A DNA stretch of 52,238 nucleotides from an uncultured Oscillospiraceae bacterium (GCA_947630645.1 CANRIF010000005.1:1-52238), one strand, 5' to 3'. Positions 42,445 to 52,097 are shown, numbered from the stretch's first letter. Made by a program: numbers and translations. Notes: generated by a model from the letters alone, not told the origin.

Positions 42445-44436
42445 ATGAACAAGATCACAAAGAGATTGGGCGACCCCGGTTCGCGGTTTTATATTCTCTG
42501 TCTGTTCGTGTTCGCCGCGGTGACGGCGGTGTTCTGCCGGGAGTACTATCTGGCGGCGGCGGAGGCGGCCTCCGCCGTGGTGCTGCTGGGCGTGCATACG
42601 GCCATGTCCCGGCGGCGGCAGCGGGAGCTGATGCGGTACATCCAATCCGTCACCTATGAGTCGGAGGCGGCCCGGGACAACGCCATGATGGGCTTCCCGC
42701 TGCCCATGGCGGCCTATTTCGTGGACTCCGGGCGGCTCGTGTGGGGCAACCAGGAGTTCTTCGCCGCCTGCGGGCGGAAGGAACCCAGCATGGACGCCAA
42801 GATCACGGACCTGGTGCCGGGATTCCAGGGCAAGTGGCTGCTGGAGGGCAAGAGCCGCTGCCCGGCCCTGATCCCCATCGGCGGACGGCGCTATCAGGTC
42901 AACGGCAACCTGGTCCGGGGCCAGAACAAACTCAAGGACACCATGGGCGTCACCTACTGGGTGGACGTGACGGACTACGACGACATCAAGCAGGAATACA
43001 CCGCCTCCCGGCCGGTGATCATGCTGATCATGATCGACAACTTCGACGAGCTGATGAAGCCCGTCTCGGAGCGGACGAAGACGGAGATGCGAAACCAGCT
43101 GGAGGACCTGATCGCCCAGTGGACGGAGGGGATGCGGGGCTTCCTGCGCCGGTACGACCGGGATAGGTACATCTATCTTTGTGAGCGGCGGTATTTCGAC
43201 AAACTCGCCGAGGGCCGGTTCACCATCCTGGACACGGTCCGGCAGGTGGCCAACAGTTCCGGTATCCACGCTACCTTGAGCATCGGCGTGGGCCTGGACG
43301 GGGCCAGCCTGGAGGAGGACTTCAACTTCGCCTCCATGAGCGTGGAGATGGCCTTGAGCCGGGGCGGTGACCAGGCGGTCATCCGGGACCGGATGAACTT
43401 CCAGTTCTTCGGCGGCCGGGCCACGGAGGTGGAGACCCGCACCAAGGTCCGCAGCCGCGTGGTGGCCAACGCCCTGGGCGCGTTCATCAAGGACGCCTCC
43501 ACCACCTACGTCATGGGCCACCGGTACGCGGATATGGACGCGCTGGGCGCGGCGGTGGGCATCTGCTGCATCGCCCGCAGCTATGACAAGCGGGCGCGCA
43601 TCGTCCTGGGGGACGGCCCCAACGCCTGTGGCCCCATGATCGAGGAGCTGAAAAAGCACAAGGAGTACGAGGATATCTTCGTCTCCCCGGAGGAGGCCAT
43701 GCTCCAGGCCAACTCCCGCAGCCTCCTCGTGGTGGTGGACACCAACCGGCCCGAGCAGGTGGAGGACGAGGCGCTTCTCCAGACCATCAGCCGCCTTGTC
43801 ATCATCGACCACCACCGGCCGGCGGCCAACAGCATCAGCAACGCCGCTCTCAAATTCCACGAGCAGTACGCCTCCTCCGCCTCCGAACTGGTGGTGGAGT
43901 TGTTGCAGGAACTGGTGGACCAGGAGGGCATCAGCCGCGTGGAGGCCGAGGTGCTGCTGGCGGGCATCGTGCTGGACACGAAGAACTTCACCATCCGCAC
44001 CGGCGAGCGCACCTTCGAGGCCGCCGCGTTCCTGCGGCGCATGGGCGCGGACACCGTCTCCGTCAAGCGGCTGCTGCAAAGCGATATGGACAAGACCGTC
44101 AGCCGCTATTCCATCCTGGAACATTCCACCATCTACCGGGACAATATCTGCCTCGCGGTCATGGATCACGAGGTGGACCGGGTGGCGGCGGCCCAGGCGG
44201 CGGACGAGATGCTCAACATCTCCCATGTGGAGGCGTCGGTGGTGCTTTATCCCACCGCGGACGGCGGGGTCATCCTGTCGGCCCGGAGCATCGGCAGTTT
44301 GAACGTGCAGGTGCTGCTGGAAAAGCTGGGCGGCGGCGGCAACCAGTCCTCGGCGGGCGCCCAGATGGAGAACATCTCCATCGGCCAGGCCGAGGCGGAA
44401 CTGAAAAAAGCCATAGACGAATACCTGGATGCGTGA
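42445..44436 (+). CDS. gdpP: GdpP-type c-di-AMP phosphodiesterase
   Basis: The 663-residue membrane enzyme breaks down cyclic di-AMP, which governs potassium, turgor and wall stress. Start ATG 42445 behind GGAG. Two membrane segments (~17-55) lead to a PAS-like domain, then a degenerate GGDEF domain (VIMLIMIDNFDELMKPVSER; ATLSIGVGLDGASLEEDF) that lacks the GGDEF box. The DHH phosphoesterase core follows, with GHRYADMDALGAAVG, VVVDTNRPEQ and IIDHHRPAANSISNA, and the DHHA1 end GGGGNQSSAGAQM. Position before rplI and dnaB is conserved in Gram-positives. Confidence 0.94.
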   Translation: MNKITKRLGDPGSRFYILCLFVFAAVTAVFCREYYLAAAEAASAVVLLGVHTAMSRRRQRELMRYIQSVTYESEAARDNAMMGFPLPMAAYFVDSGRLVWGNQEFFAACGRKEPSMDAKITDLVPGFQGKWLLEGKSRCPALIPIGGRRYQVNGNLVRGQNKLKDTMGVTYWVDVTDYDDIKQEYTASRPVIMLIMIDNFDELMKPVSERTKTEMRNQLEDLIAQWTEGMRGFLRRYDRDRYIYLCERRYFDKLAEGRFTILDTVRQVANSSGIHATLSIGVGLDGASLEEDFNFASMSVEMALSRGGDQAVIRDRMNFQFFGGRATEVETRTKVRSRVVANALGAFIKDASTTYVMGHRYADMDALGAAVGICCIARSYDKRARIVLGDGPNACGPMIEELKKHKEYEDIFVSPEEAMLQANSRSLLVVVDTNRPEQVEDEALLQTISRLVIIDHHRPAANSISNAALKFHEQYASSASELVVELLQELVDQEGISRVEAEVLLAGIVLDTKNFTIRTGERTFEAAAFLRRMGADTVSVKRLLQSDMDKTVSRYSILEHSTIYRDNICLAVMDHEVDRVAAAQAADEMLNISHVEASVVLYPTADGGVILSARSIGSLNVQVLLEKLGGGGNQSSAGAQMENISIGQAEAELKKAIDEYLDA

Positions 44437-44454
44437 CATAAGGGGGAGAGGGAT

Positions 44455-44904
44455 ATGAAAGTCATTTTACAGCAGGATATCAAGGGACAGGGCAAGAAGG
44501 GCCAGCTGAAGGAAGTCTCCGACGGCTACGGCCGCAACTATCTGCTGCCCCGGGGACTGGCGGTGGAGGCTACGGCAGACAACCTCAACGCCATGCGTCT
44601 GAAGGACAAGGCCCGCCAGGCGCAGATTGCCCGGGAGAGGGCCCAGGCACAGGAGAACGCCGAGAAGCTGGGCGCGGTGATGGTCCATGTGAAGGCCAAG
44701 GCCGGCGCCGGCGGGAAGCTGTTCGGCTCCATCACCTCCAGCCAGATCGCCGAGGCGCTCAAGACCCAGCATGACATCGCCATTGAGAAGAACCAGATCG
44801 TGCAGACCGAGCCCATCAAGCAGTTCGGCAACTATGAGGTCAAGTGCAAGCTGGGCTATGAGATCACCGGCACCATTCATGTGATGGTGACCGAGGAGAA
44901 GTGA
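44455..44904 (+). CDS. rplI: 50S ribosomal protein bL9
   Basis: The 149-residue bL9 has its classic start MKVILQQDIKGQGKKGQLKE with VSDGYGRNYLLPRGLAVEAT, the rRNA-binding N-domain, a long linking helix (RQAQIARERAQAQENAEKLG) and the C-domain AKAGAGGKLFGSITSSQIAE. A GGGGGAGAGGG ribosome site lies 18 bases after the gdpP stop. Confidence 0.98.
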   Translation: MKVILQQDIKGQGKKGQLKEVSDGYGRNYLLPRGLAVEATADNLNAMRLKDKARQAQIARERAQAQENAEKLGAVMVHVKAKAGAGGKLFGSITSSQIAEALKTQHDIAIEKNQIVQTEPIKQFGNYEVKCKLGYEITGTIHVMVTEEK

Positions 44905-44909
44905 GTTAG

Positions 44910-46259
44910 ATGGACGAGCTGCTGGGGCGCAAGGTCCCCTACGCCGCGGAAGCGGAGCAGGCCATTTTGGGCGCCATGCTCATCGACCCCGCCTGTGTGG
45001 GCGATGTGGTGGCGAACATCAAGGGCTCGGAATTTTATATCGACATCAACCGCGACATCTTCGACACCATCTTCGCCATGTTCAGCGTGGGAGCGCGGAT
45101 CGACCCGGTGACGGTGCTGGCGGAGATGCGGGTACGCAAGTGCTGGCGGGAGAACTCCCAGCAGTATCTGCTGGAGCTGATGGACGCCACGCCCACGGCC
45201 TCCAACGTGCTGCGCTACTGCGCCATCGTCCGGGACCGGGCGCTGCTGCGCGCCCTGGGCGAGTCGGCGTCGGAGATCACCGACCGGGTGTACCAGGGCG
45301 GCGACGAGGCCCAGCAGGTGCTGGAACTGGCGGAGCAGAAGATCTATAAGCTGCGTAAGCAGAGCGTCAGCGGCGGCCTGGAGAAGATGCCGAAGGTGCT
45401 TCAGGACGTGCTTAGCCACATCTCCCAGGCCGCGGCCGGCGGCAGCCAGCTGCCGGGCATCTCCACGGGCCTGGCGGACATCGACGACTGCCTGCAGGGC
45501 CTGGGGGAGGGGGACTTCGTGCTGATCGCCTCCCGGCCCGGCATGGGCAAGACCAGCATCGGCCTCAATATCGCCGTGAACGCCGCCAAGACCTCCGGCA
45601 AGACGGTGGCCATCTTTTCCCTGGAAATGAGCCGCCAGCAGCTGGCGCTGCGGATGCTGTCCAGCGAGAGCCACATCGACCAGTACCAACTCAACCAGGG
45701 CCGGCTGAACGCCGAGGAGTGGACCCGGCTCATGGAGGCCGCCGGGGCGCTGTCCCAGATGGACATCCGCATGGACGACAACCCCACCATGACCGTTGCG
45801 GAGATGGCCGCCCAATGCCGCCGGGTGGAGAACCTGGGGCTGGTGGTGGTGGACTACCTGCAATTGATGCAGTCCGCCGGCAGCGGCAACTCCTGGGCCA
45901 ACGAGAGCCGTACCCAGGCCGTCAGCGACATCAGCCGCATGATGAAGGTCACCGCCAAGGAGCTGGGAGTGCCGGTGGTGTGCATGAGCCAGCTGAGCCG
46001 CGCCAACGAGGGTCGGCAGAACAAGCGGCCCATGCTGTCCGACTTGCGTGAATCCGGCTCCATCGAGCAGGACGCGGACGCGGTGATCGGCCTGTATCGG
46101 GAGGGGTACTACGACCGGGAGTGCGAGGACCCCAACGCCGCCGAGGCCATCATTTTGAAGAACCGCCACGGCCGGGTGGGGACGGTGTATCTGCGCTGGA
46201 TCCCGGAATTCACCACCTACGTCAATGACGAGCGCCGCCACGACGGGGATGGATACTGA
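44910..46259 (+). CDS. dnaB: Replicative DNA helicase DnaB
   Basis: The hexameric replicative helicase (called DnaC in Bacillus). 449 residues: N-terminal domain starting VPYAAEAEQAILGAMLIDPA, a linker, then the RecA-type motor from GISTGLADIDDCLQGLGEGD with Walker A RPGMGKTS, AIFSLEMSRQQLALRML, the Walker B LVVVDYLQLM, and VCMSQLSRANEGRQNKRPML, DLRESGSIEQDADAVI. It starts five bases after rplI. The 3' end overlaps tilS by about 11 bases. Confidence 0.97.
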   Translation: MDELLGRKVPYAAEAEQAILGAMLIDPACVGDVVANIKGSEFYIDINRDIFDTIFAMFSVGARIDPVTVLAEMRVRKCWRENSQQYLLELMDATPTASNVLRYCAIVRDRALLRALGESASEITDRVYQGGDEAQQVLELAEQKIYKLRKQSVSGGLEKMPKVLQDVLSHISQAAAGGSQLPGISTGLADIDDCLQGLGEGDFVLIASRPGMGKTSIGLNIAVNAAKTSGKTVAIFSLEMSRQQLALRMLSSESHIDQYQLNQGRLNAEEWTRLMEAAGALSQMDIRMDDNPTMTVAEMAAQCRRVENLGLVVVDYLQLMQSAGSGNSWANESRTQAVSDISRMMKVTAKELGVPVVCMSQLSRANEGRQNKRPMLSDLRESGSIEQDADAVIGLYREGYYDRECEDPNAAEAIILKNRHGRVGTVYLRWIPEFTTYVNDERRHDGDGY

Positions 46260-47562
46260 TCTGCTGCCCCGGGACGGGCTCATTTTGTGCGCCGTGTCAG
46301 GCGGGGCGGACTCTGTGTATCTGCTGCTGCGGCTGGCGGAGATGGGCTATGCTGTCGCGGCGGCCCACTATAACCACCAGCTCCGGGGCGCGGAGTCGGA
46401 CCGGGACGAGGCCTTCGTCCGGGACCTGTGCCGGGAGCGAGATATCCCCTTCGTATCCGGGCGGGGCGACGTGCGCGCCCTGGCCGAAAAGGAGAAGCTG
46501 GGCATTGAGGAGGCCGCCCGGGCGCTGCGGTACGCCTTTCTGGAGGAGGCGGCGGATGCGCTGGGCGCGGCGGTGATCGCCACGGCCCACACCGCGGACG
46601 ACAACGCCGAGACGCTCCTGCTGGCCCTGGCCCGGGGCACGGGCCTGAACGGGCTGGGAGGCATCCCGCCCCGGCGGGGGCGGATCGTGCGGCCCATGCT
46701 GGGGGTGACCCGGCGGGAGGTGGAGGACTACCTCCGCGGCCGGAACGCCGCCTGGGTGGAGGACGCCACCAACGCCGACGATGCCTTTGCCCGCAACCGG
46801 GTGCGCCATGGGGCCGTGCCCGTGCTGGAGACGGTCGATCCCGCCTTCCTGCGGACGGCGGGACGGACGGCGGCGCTGTGCCGGGAGGACGAGGCGTATC
46901 TGTGCGACCTGGCCCGGGCCTTCATCCGGGAACACGGCGGGGAGGACTGGCTGGACGCCCGGGCGCTCGCGGCCCAGCCCTGGCCGGTGGCCTCCCGGGC
47001 GGTGCGGCTCATGGCGGGCCGGTCCCTCACGGCGGGCCACACCCGCGCCATACTGAAGGCGGCGCGGGACGGCGGCGCGGCGGACGTGCCGGGGCTGCGG
47101 GCGGCGCGGACCGGGGGGGAGCGGCTGGTGTTCGGCGTGAAGGCGGCCGCACCGCTTCCAGAGCGGACGCTGGACCTGCCGGGGCGGGTGTTCCTGCCCG
47201 AGGCGGGGCTGCTGGCGGCGGCGGAGAAATTCACAGGCTGTCCCCAAGTTGTTCACAAATCGTACAACATTTTTTACTTTCAATGTGAGAATATATATGG
47301 TAGTATAACTCTCACCGGCCGGCGGCCGGGGGACCGGTTCCGCCCGGCGGGGCGCGGCTGCACCAAGGAGGTGCGGCGGCTGCTGGCGGAGGCAGGGGTG
47401 CCTGCCTGGGAGCGGGACGCGGTGCCTGTGGTGCGGGACGAGGCCGGCATCCTGGCCGTCTATGGCGTGGGCCAGGCGGAACGGGCCTTCGCCCGGCCCG
47501 GAGACGGCGGGACGGTGGCAAAGATAGAATTTATCCGGCTGGAGCCGGATGTGGGAGGATAA
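46249..47562 (+). CDS. tilS: tRNA(Ile)-lysidine synthase TilS
   Basis: TilS converts C34 of tRNA-Ile2 to lysidine so that AUA is read. The PP-loop CAVSGGADSVYLLLRLAEMG is near the start, with AAHYNHQLRGAESDRDEAFV and ATAHTADDNAETLLLALARG as in the family. Residues to ~437 include the C-terminal tRNA domain (GRRPGDRFRPAGRGCTKEVR). The ATG at 46249 is used; another at 46225 lies further inside dnaB and neither has a clear ribosome site. An AT-rich patch at 47230-47310 stands out inside this GC-rich gene. Confidence 0.92.
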   Translation: MDTDLLPRDGLILCAVSGGADSVYLLLRLAEMGYAVAAAHYNHQLRGAESDRDEAFVRDLCRERDIPFVSGRGDVRALAEKEKLGIEEAARALRYAFLEEAADALGAAVIATAHTADDNAETLLLALARGTGLNGLGGIPPRRGRIVRPMLGVTRREVEDYLRGRNAAWVEDATNADDAFARNRVRHGAVPVLETVDPAFLRTAGRTAALCREDEAYLCDLARAFIREHGGEDWLDARALAAQPWPVASRAVRLMAGRSLTAGHTRAILKAARDGGAADVPGLRAARTGGERLVFGVKAAAPLPERTLDLPGRVFLPEAGLLAAAEKFTGCPQVVHKSYNIFYFQCENIYGSITLTGRRPGDRFRPAGRGCTKEVRRLLAEAGVPAWERDAVPVVRDEAGILAVYGVGQAERAFARPGDGGTVAKIEFIRLEPDVGG

Positions 47563-47568
47563 GAGCGT

Positions 47569-48105
47569 ATGCACAGCGACGTGGAACGGTATATCGCCAC
47601 AGAGGAGGAACTCAAGAGCATCGTGGCCCGGCTGGGCCGGCAGATCACCGCGGACTACCGGGGGAAGAACCCGCTGTTCGTGGGCGTGCTGCGCGGCTGC
47701 TTCATCTTTATGGCGGACCTGGTGCGGGCCTGCGACATCCCCTGCACCGTGGACTTCATGGTGGTGTCCAGCTACGGCTCGGGGACCACGTCCACCGGCG
47801 CGGTGAAGATCATCAAGGACCTGACCGAGAACATCGAGGGCCGGGACGTGATCATCGTGGAGGACATCCTGGACAGCGGCAATACCCTTAGCTATCTGAA
47901 AAACTACATGATGGCCCGCAAGCCCAATTCCATCCGCATCGTCACGCTGCTGGATAAGCCGGACCGCCGGGTGGCGCCCATCAAGGCGGACTACGCGGGC
48001 TTCACCATCCCGGACGCCTTCGTGGTGGGCTACGGCCTGGACTATGACGAGAAATACCGGAATCTCCCGTATATCGGCCTTTTGAAGCCGGAAATCTATT
48101 CTTGA
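47569..48105 (+). CDS. hpt: Hypoxanthine phosphoribosyltransferase
   Basis: A 178-residue purine salvage enzyme that joins hypoxanthine or guanine to PRPP. The PRPP loop VIIVEDILDSGNTLSYLKNY (~103-122) is complete, with NPLFVGVLRGCFIFMADLVR early and FVVGYGLDYDEKYRNLPYIG near the end. GGGAGG lies before the ATG, and the tilS stop is 6 bases upstream. The order tilS-hpt-ftsH is conserved in Firmicutes. Confidence 0.96.
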   Translation: MHSDVERYIATEEELKSIVARLGRQITADYRGKNPLFVGVLRGCFIFMADLVRACDIPCTVDFMVVSSYGSGTTSTGAVKIIKDLTENIEGRDVIIVEDILDSGNTLSYLKNYMMARKPNSIRIVTLLDKPDRRVAPIKADYAGFTIPDAFVVGYGLDYDEKYRNLPYIGLLKPEIYS

Positions 48106-48114
48106 GGTAGGAAA

Positions 48115-50199
48115 ATGGACAATATGCCTGGCAACAACAATAACGGCAACAGGCCAAGCCCTGGCCCCGGCCCCGGCGGCGGACGGAACCGGCGGGCGCG
48201 GGATATCGGCTTTTATGCCCTGATCCTGATCATCCTGCTGGCCACGGTGTTCTCCCTGACGAACAACGGCCGGTCGGTGGAGCTGACCTACTCCCAGATC
48301 ATTGACCTGTTCCAGGAGAAGAAGGTGGAGGAGTTCAAGATCTCCGGCAACGAGCTGTACCTCTACCTGCGCGAGCCTTACGAGGGCCAGCGGGAGCTGA
48401 CGCGCAACCTCCGGGACGTGGACAAGTTCTATGACGACCTGGGCGCTCTCATCCGCCAGCAGAAGGACGCCGGCATCATCAAGGAATACGACGACGACGA
48501 GGGCTTTGTGGCCCCCTGGTGGCTCAGCTTTTTGCCCTACCTGATCGTGGTGGGCGTGTTCGGCGTGCTGTGGTATGTGATGATGAGCCGGGCCACCGGC
48601 GGCGGCGCCGGCGGCGTGGCCAAGTTCTCCAAGGCGCGGACCAAGGTGGCCGCCGAGGGCCAGACGAAAAAGACCTTCGCGGACGTGGCCGGGTGCGACG
48701 AGGAGAAGGAGGAACTGCAGGAGATCGTGGAGTTCCTCAAAAATCCCGCCGCCTATACCGCCATGGGCGCCCGTATCCCCAAGGGCGTGCTGCTGGTGGG
48801 GCCTCCGGGCACCGGTAAGACCCTGATGGCCAAGGCCGTGGCCGGCGAGGCGGGGGTGCAATTCTTGTCCATCTCCGGCTCCGACTTCGTGGAACTGTAT
48901 GTGGGCGTGGGCGCCAGCCGCGTGCGCGACCTGTTCGACCAGGCGAAAAAGGTGGCTCCCGCCATCATCTTCATCGACGAGATCGACGCCGTGGGCCGCC
49001 AGCGCGGTTCCGGCCTGGGCGGCGGCCACGACGAGCGTGAGCAGACCCTGAACCAGCTGCTGGTGGAGATGGACGGCTTCACCAACAACGAGGGCGTCAT
49101 CGTCATGGCGGCCACCAACCGGGCCGACATCCTGGACAACGCCCTTCTGCGCCCCGGCCGTTTCGACCGGCAGGTGTATATCGGCCTGCCCGACGTGAAG
49201 GGCCGCGAGGCCATCCTGCGCGTCCACGCCAAGGATAAGCCCCTGGGCGACGACGTGGACCTCAACTCCATCGCCCGCGGCACCGCCGGCTTCTCCGGCG
49301 CGGACCTGGAGAACCTCTTGAACGAGGCGGCCCTGCTGGCCGTGCGCCGCCATCGCCGTTTCGTTGTCAACGACGACATCGACGAGGCCATTTTGAAGGT
49401 GGCCATGGGCCCGGAGAAGAAGAGCCGGGTCATCACCGACAAGGAGCGGCGGCTGACCGCCTACCATGAGTCCGGCCACGCCATCGCCGCCAAGTACCTG
49501 CCCCATGTGGACCCGGTACACTATATCACCATTATCCCCCGGGGCCAGGCGGGCGGCTTCACCCTCATGCGGCCCAGCGAGGACAAGTCCTTCCAGGCCA
49601 AGAGCGATATGTTCGAGCAGATCGTCATGGCCCTGGGCGGCCGGGTGGCGGAGAAGCTGTTTTTGGACGACATCTCCACCGGCGCCTCCGGCGACATCCA
49701 GCAGGCGTCCAAGATCGCCCGCGCCATGGTCATGCAGTACGGTATGTCGGAGCGGCTGGGGCCCATCAGCTTCGACGACTCCGGCCACAGCCTGTTCATC
49801 GGCCGGGACTTCGGCACCACCAAGTCCTACTCCGAGGAGACTGCCGGCATCATCGACGAGGAGGTCAAGCGCATCTTCGACGAGGCCAGCGCCAAGTGCG
49901 AGGAGCTGCTCACCGAGCATCGGGAGACGCTGATCGCCGTGGCGGAGTACCTGCTGGAGCATGAGTCCATGGACGGGGCGGATTTCGACTACTTCTGCGA
50001 CCACGGCGAACTGCCGCCCAAGCAGCAGGCCGCGCCCGCGGCGAAGGAGCCAGAGGCGCCCGCGCCCGGCCCCGGTGCGGCGGAGAACGCGCCGGAGCAG
50101 GAGGGAGCCGCCAAGGAGGAGGCCCGCCCCCTGGGACCGGACGAGTACAAAGGCCCCGACGAGCGCCCGCCATACTGGGTGGACGACCTAAGGAAATAA
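48115..50199 (+). CDS. ftsH: ATP-dependent zinc metalloprotease FtsH
   Basis: A membrane AAA+ protease that removes damaged or unassembled membrane proteins. 694 residues: a Gly/Pro/Asn-rich N-tail ([20 protein letters not shown]), helix 1 ([20 protein letters not shown]), a small outer domain, helix 2 ([20 protein letters not shown]), the AAA domain with [29 protein letters not shown] and [10 protein letters not shown], then the zinc motif HESGH (usually HEAGH). The last ~60 residues are a long A/P/E-rich tail ending YWVDDLRK, not usual in the family. Confidence 0.97.
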   Translation: MDNMPGNNNNGNRPSPGPGPGGGRNRRARDIGFYALILIILLATVFSLTNNGRSVELTYSQIIDLFQEKKVEEFKISGNELYLYLREPYEGQRELTRNLRDVDKFYDDLGALIRQQKDAGIIKEYDDDEGFVAPWWLSFLPYLIVVGVFGVLWYVMMSRATGGGAGGVAKFSKARTKVAAEGQTKKTFADVAGCDEEKEELQEIVEFLKNPAAYTAMGARIPKGVLLVGPPGTGKTLMAKAVAGEAGVQFLSISGSDFVELYVGVGASRVRDLFDQAKKVAPAIIFIDEIDAVGRQRGSGLGGGHDEREQTLNQLLVEMDGFTNNEGVIVMAATNRADILDNALLRPGRFDRQVYIGLPDVKGREAILRVHAKDKPLGDDVDLNSIARGTAGFSGADLENLLNEAALLAVRRHRRFVVNDDIDEAILKVAMGPEKKSRVITDKERRLTAYHESGHAIAAKYLPHVDPVHYITIIPRGQAGGFTLMRPSEDKSFQAKSDMFEQIVMALGGRVAEKLFLDDISTGASGDIQQASKIARAMVMQYGMSERLGPISFDDSGHSLFIGRDFGTTKSYSEETAGIIDEEVKRIFDEASAKCEELLTEHRETLIAVAEYLLEHESMDGADFDYFCDHGELPPKQQAAPAAKEPEAPAPGPGAAENAPEQEGAAKEEARPLGPDEYKGPDERPPYWVDDLRK

Positions 50200-50211
50200 A
50201 ATAACGATTAT

Positions 50212-50246
50212 GCAAGCCGGGCACGTCCCGGCTTGTATGCTTTTTA
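50212..50246 (+). terminator. ftsH terminator
   Basis: A 9-bp stem CAAGCCGGG with CCCGGCTTG and a five-base loop, followed by TATGCTTTTT; ends the gdpP-to-ftsH run. Confidence 0.8.
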
Positions 50247-50332
50247 TGCCCGCAGGGGACGGATGGGGGGACAATGCCCATTGGATTGAAACGAGGAGGA
50301 TTCGCAACGGAAATATAAGAACGTTAAAGGCT

Positions 50333-50361
50333 TTGATTTTTCCTGGCTTCTGTGTTATCAT
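50333..50361 (+). promoter_or_regulatory. Candidate promoter of the recombinase-like gene
   Basis: TTGATT (50333-50338), 17 bases, TATCAT (50356-50361), ten bases before the ATG at 50372. A TATAAT at 50381 has no good -35. Confidence 0.4.
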
Positions 50362-50371
50362 CGCCTGGGTG

Positions 50372-51307
50372 ATGATAGTGTATAATGACGAGATAAAGCG
50401 GGCTTTTATAGGGTATTACTGTGCCGATAAGCCGGGTAATACTTCTGCACAGTCAACGATGAACGCCGTGGAAGCGGCGGAAATTCAGACGGGCAAGGAT
50501 ATTGCACAGATGTCTGAAGTGGAAGCATCTGCCGCGGTTTCTAAAATGGACTTGAACAGTCTCGGCACGGTTTATGGAAAGCGTATCGTGATACGTGAAT
50601 ATCTGGCGTGGTGTAAAAATAACTCTGTTTTTGACCCGGTAAGTGACGGGTTTTTGAAGGCACTGTCCCCGGATCTAGATATTTCCCCGGAGATTACAAG
50701 AATGATTTTCCGGGATGATGCGGATCTTGTGCTGTCTATGCAGAAGGTATGTCCGCTGAATAACGGGCATTTTGAACCGGTGGTTTTAGCACTTGCGTGG
50801 ATGGGTTTAACAAAGCAGCAGGCGCTGGCTTTGCGGGATTCCGAGATCAATTTGGATGAACGCTGGGTCATGCGCGGCGATCTTGTAGAATATATCCCAG
50901 ACGCGGTTTGGGAGGTTCTCTCACTTTTTGAACAGGGGAGGATCGGGTTTCGTGAGAATAGGACTGCGACATATCAAGTCGTCAAGGACTATTCATTCGA
51001 CAGGTTTGTCAAGCGGTTTGCCCCGCCGGATTCTTCCAAAATAGGTGAACCGCTTTCCCAGCGACAGGTGGAGTCCGGGATTTACAGGATGAATCAGCGG
51101 TATATCGAAAAGGGTTATCCGCCGCGTTTGACATACTCGAACGTCTGGAAATCAGGCAGATTCCACGCTTTGCTGGAATTGGAACGAACGGGTGTGGATG
51201 TTTTCAGTTTTGAAAACAAAGACAAGGTTATGCTCACATTCGGTTCGATGAATTACAGGAATATCCTGTGGTTTTACAAAGCGTATAAGAGGGCTTTCGA
51301 TCTATGA
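50372..51307 (+). CDS. Degenerate tyrosine-recombinase-like protein
   Basis: From the ATG at 50372 the protein is 311 residues (MIVYNDEIKRAFIGYYCADK); a start at 50513 behind AAGGA is also possible. An N-terminal SAM-like helical part (SLGTVYGKRIVIREYLAWCK) is followed by a catalytic-fold-like region (VVLALAWMGLTKQQALALRD, like the first integrase helix) and a C-terminal YSNVWKSGRFHALLELERTG ... NYRNILWFYKAYKRAF that recalls the H-x-x-R and final Tyr of integrases. The first catalytic Arg is not visible, so activity is doubtful. Base use is more AT-rich than the housekeeping genes around it. Family assignment is inference. Confidence 0.55.
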   Translation: MIVYNDEIKRAFIGYYCADKPGNTSAQSTMNAVEAAEIQTGKDIAQMSEVEASAAVSKMDLNSLGTVYGKRIVIREYLAWCKNNSVFDPVSDGFLKALSPDLDISPEITRMIFRDDADLVLSMQKVCPLNNGHFEPVVLALAWMGLTKQQALALRDSEINLDERWVMRGDLVEYIPDAVWEVLSLFEQGRIGFRENRTATYQVVKDYSFDRFVKRFAPPDSSKIGEPLSQRQVESGIYRMNQRYIEKGYPPRLTYSNVWKSGRFHALLELERTGVDVFSFENKDKVMLTFGSMNYRNILWFYKAYKRAFDL

Positions 51308-51420
51308 CCTTGTTTTCCACCGGGAAAACGAAACGATTCTCGCAGAAAAGAAGTAAATCTTCAGTGGGTTCCGGGCATCTAGGGGCTTTGGCGCCCGCAT
51401 AGTGAGAGGAAGTGGTATCT

Positions 51421-51981
51421 TTGTGGGAGTTTCTTGCTCTAGCCGTATGTGCTGTCGCGTATGTGATCATCAAACTGCCGGATTGGAGGTACGAAATAAA
51501 GGACCGGCTCGATAAAAATGACCTTGAAAAACGAATGTCAAGCTGGACGGTCGCTGTTGTAGACCGGGAGCTGGAGGCATCCGCCATGAAGCAGGTGGTC
51601 CATATCAAGGACAAGAGTGCCATTTTGGATAAAAGAGACGCGGAGATCAAAGCAGAGTACAGTGAGTATGGCGGTAAGGCGTGGTTTGGTTCGGGGATTG
51701 AGAGGGAGATAGTACGTGTCCTTTTGGCAAGGCGGGGAAAACTCTGCGAAGAGGACGCATTGCTCGGCATCAACGGGATGGCCACGAGGGACAACATCCT
51801 GTTCATTCGATGGATCAATGAGCGGCTGAAGGAACACAACGTAGATTATCCGGTGTATTTTGTTTTTATAAATCACAACGGGCCCACGACCGCGTATGCG
51901 CTGGATGCTATTCCAGGCGCATGGGAAGGAAAGTTCATGTGGGGACCGGCGATCAAGCGGGGATACAAGATGGTGAAGTGA
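51421..51981 (+). CDS. Unknown membrane-anchored protein in the AT-rich island
   Basis: The TTG at 51421 is ten bases after AGAGGA; a GTG at 51412 is too close. The 186-residue protein has one N-terminal membrane helix (LALAVCAVAYVIIKLPDW), then a charged soluble part: DRLDKNDLEKRMSSWTVAVV, a FGSGIEREIVRVLLARRGKL segment, NILFIRWINERLKEHNVDYP and YFVFINHNGPTTAYALDAIP. The second half may be a small alpha/beta domain. I do not recognise it. Its base composition resembles the recombinase-like gene 113 bases upstream. Confidence 0.55.
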   Translation: MWEFLALAVCAVAYVIIKLPDWRYEIKDRLDKNDLEKRMSSWTVAVVDRELEASAMKQVVHIKDKSAILDKRDAEIKAEYSEYGGKAWFGSGIEREIVRVLLARRGKLCEEDALLGINGMATRDNILFIRWINERLKEHNVDYPVYFVFINHNGPTTAYALDAIPGAWEGKFMWGPAIKRGYKMVK

Positions 51982-52007
51982 CTTCTGCCGGATCGTGGTT
52001 GTTTCTA

Positions 52008-52036
52008 TTGAGAAAGTGTGGATGGAGTGGTATAAT
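52008..52036 (+). promoter_or_regulatory. Promoter of ychF
   Basis: TTGAGA (52008-52013), 17 bases, TATAAT (52031-52036), 114 bases before ychF. Confidence 0.75.
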
Positions 52037-52053
52037 CCCAGTGTTATACTGGG
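52037..52053 (+). promoter_or_regulatory. Palindrome at the ychF transcription start
   Basis: CCCAGT and ACTGGG with a 5-base centre begin at the base after the -10 box; an operator or a 5' mRNA hairpin. Confidence 0.5.
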
Positions 52054-52068
52054 TTCTATCCAGGAGCG

Positions 52069-52097
52069 GGCGTAAAATGGCGTAAAAATGGCGTAAA
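52069..52097 (+). repeat. Three tandem GGCGTAAA units
   Basis: GGCGTAAAAT, GGCGTAAAAAT and GGCGTAAAT follow one another, with no other gene in the 168-base gap before ychF. Confidence 0.75.

Noticed and set aside
47240-47262. DnaA-box-like TTGTTCACA in tilS
   Set aside because: Two mismatches to TTATCCACA, single copy, inside a coding gene and not near dnaA; chance match.
46297-50004. A leftward open frame of about 1,235 codons opposite tilS-hpt-ftsH
   Set aside because: Same cause: low-complexity product, no motifs, and it is fully explained by conserved rightward genes.
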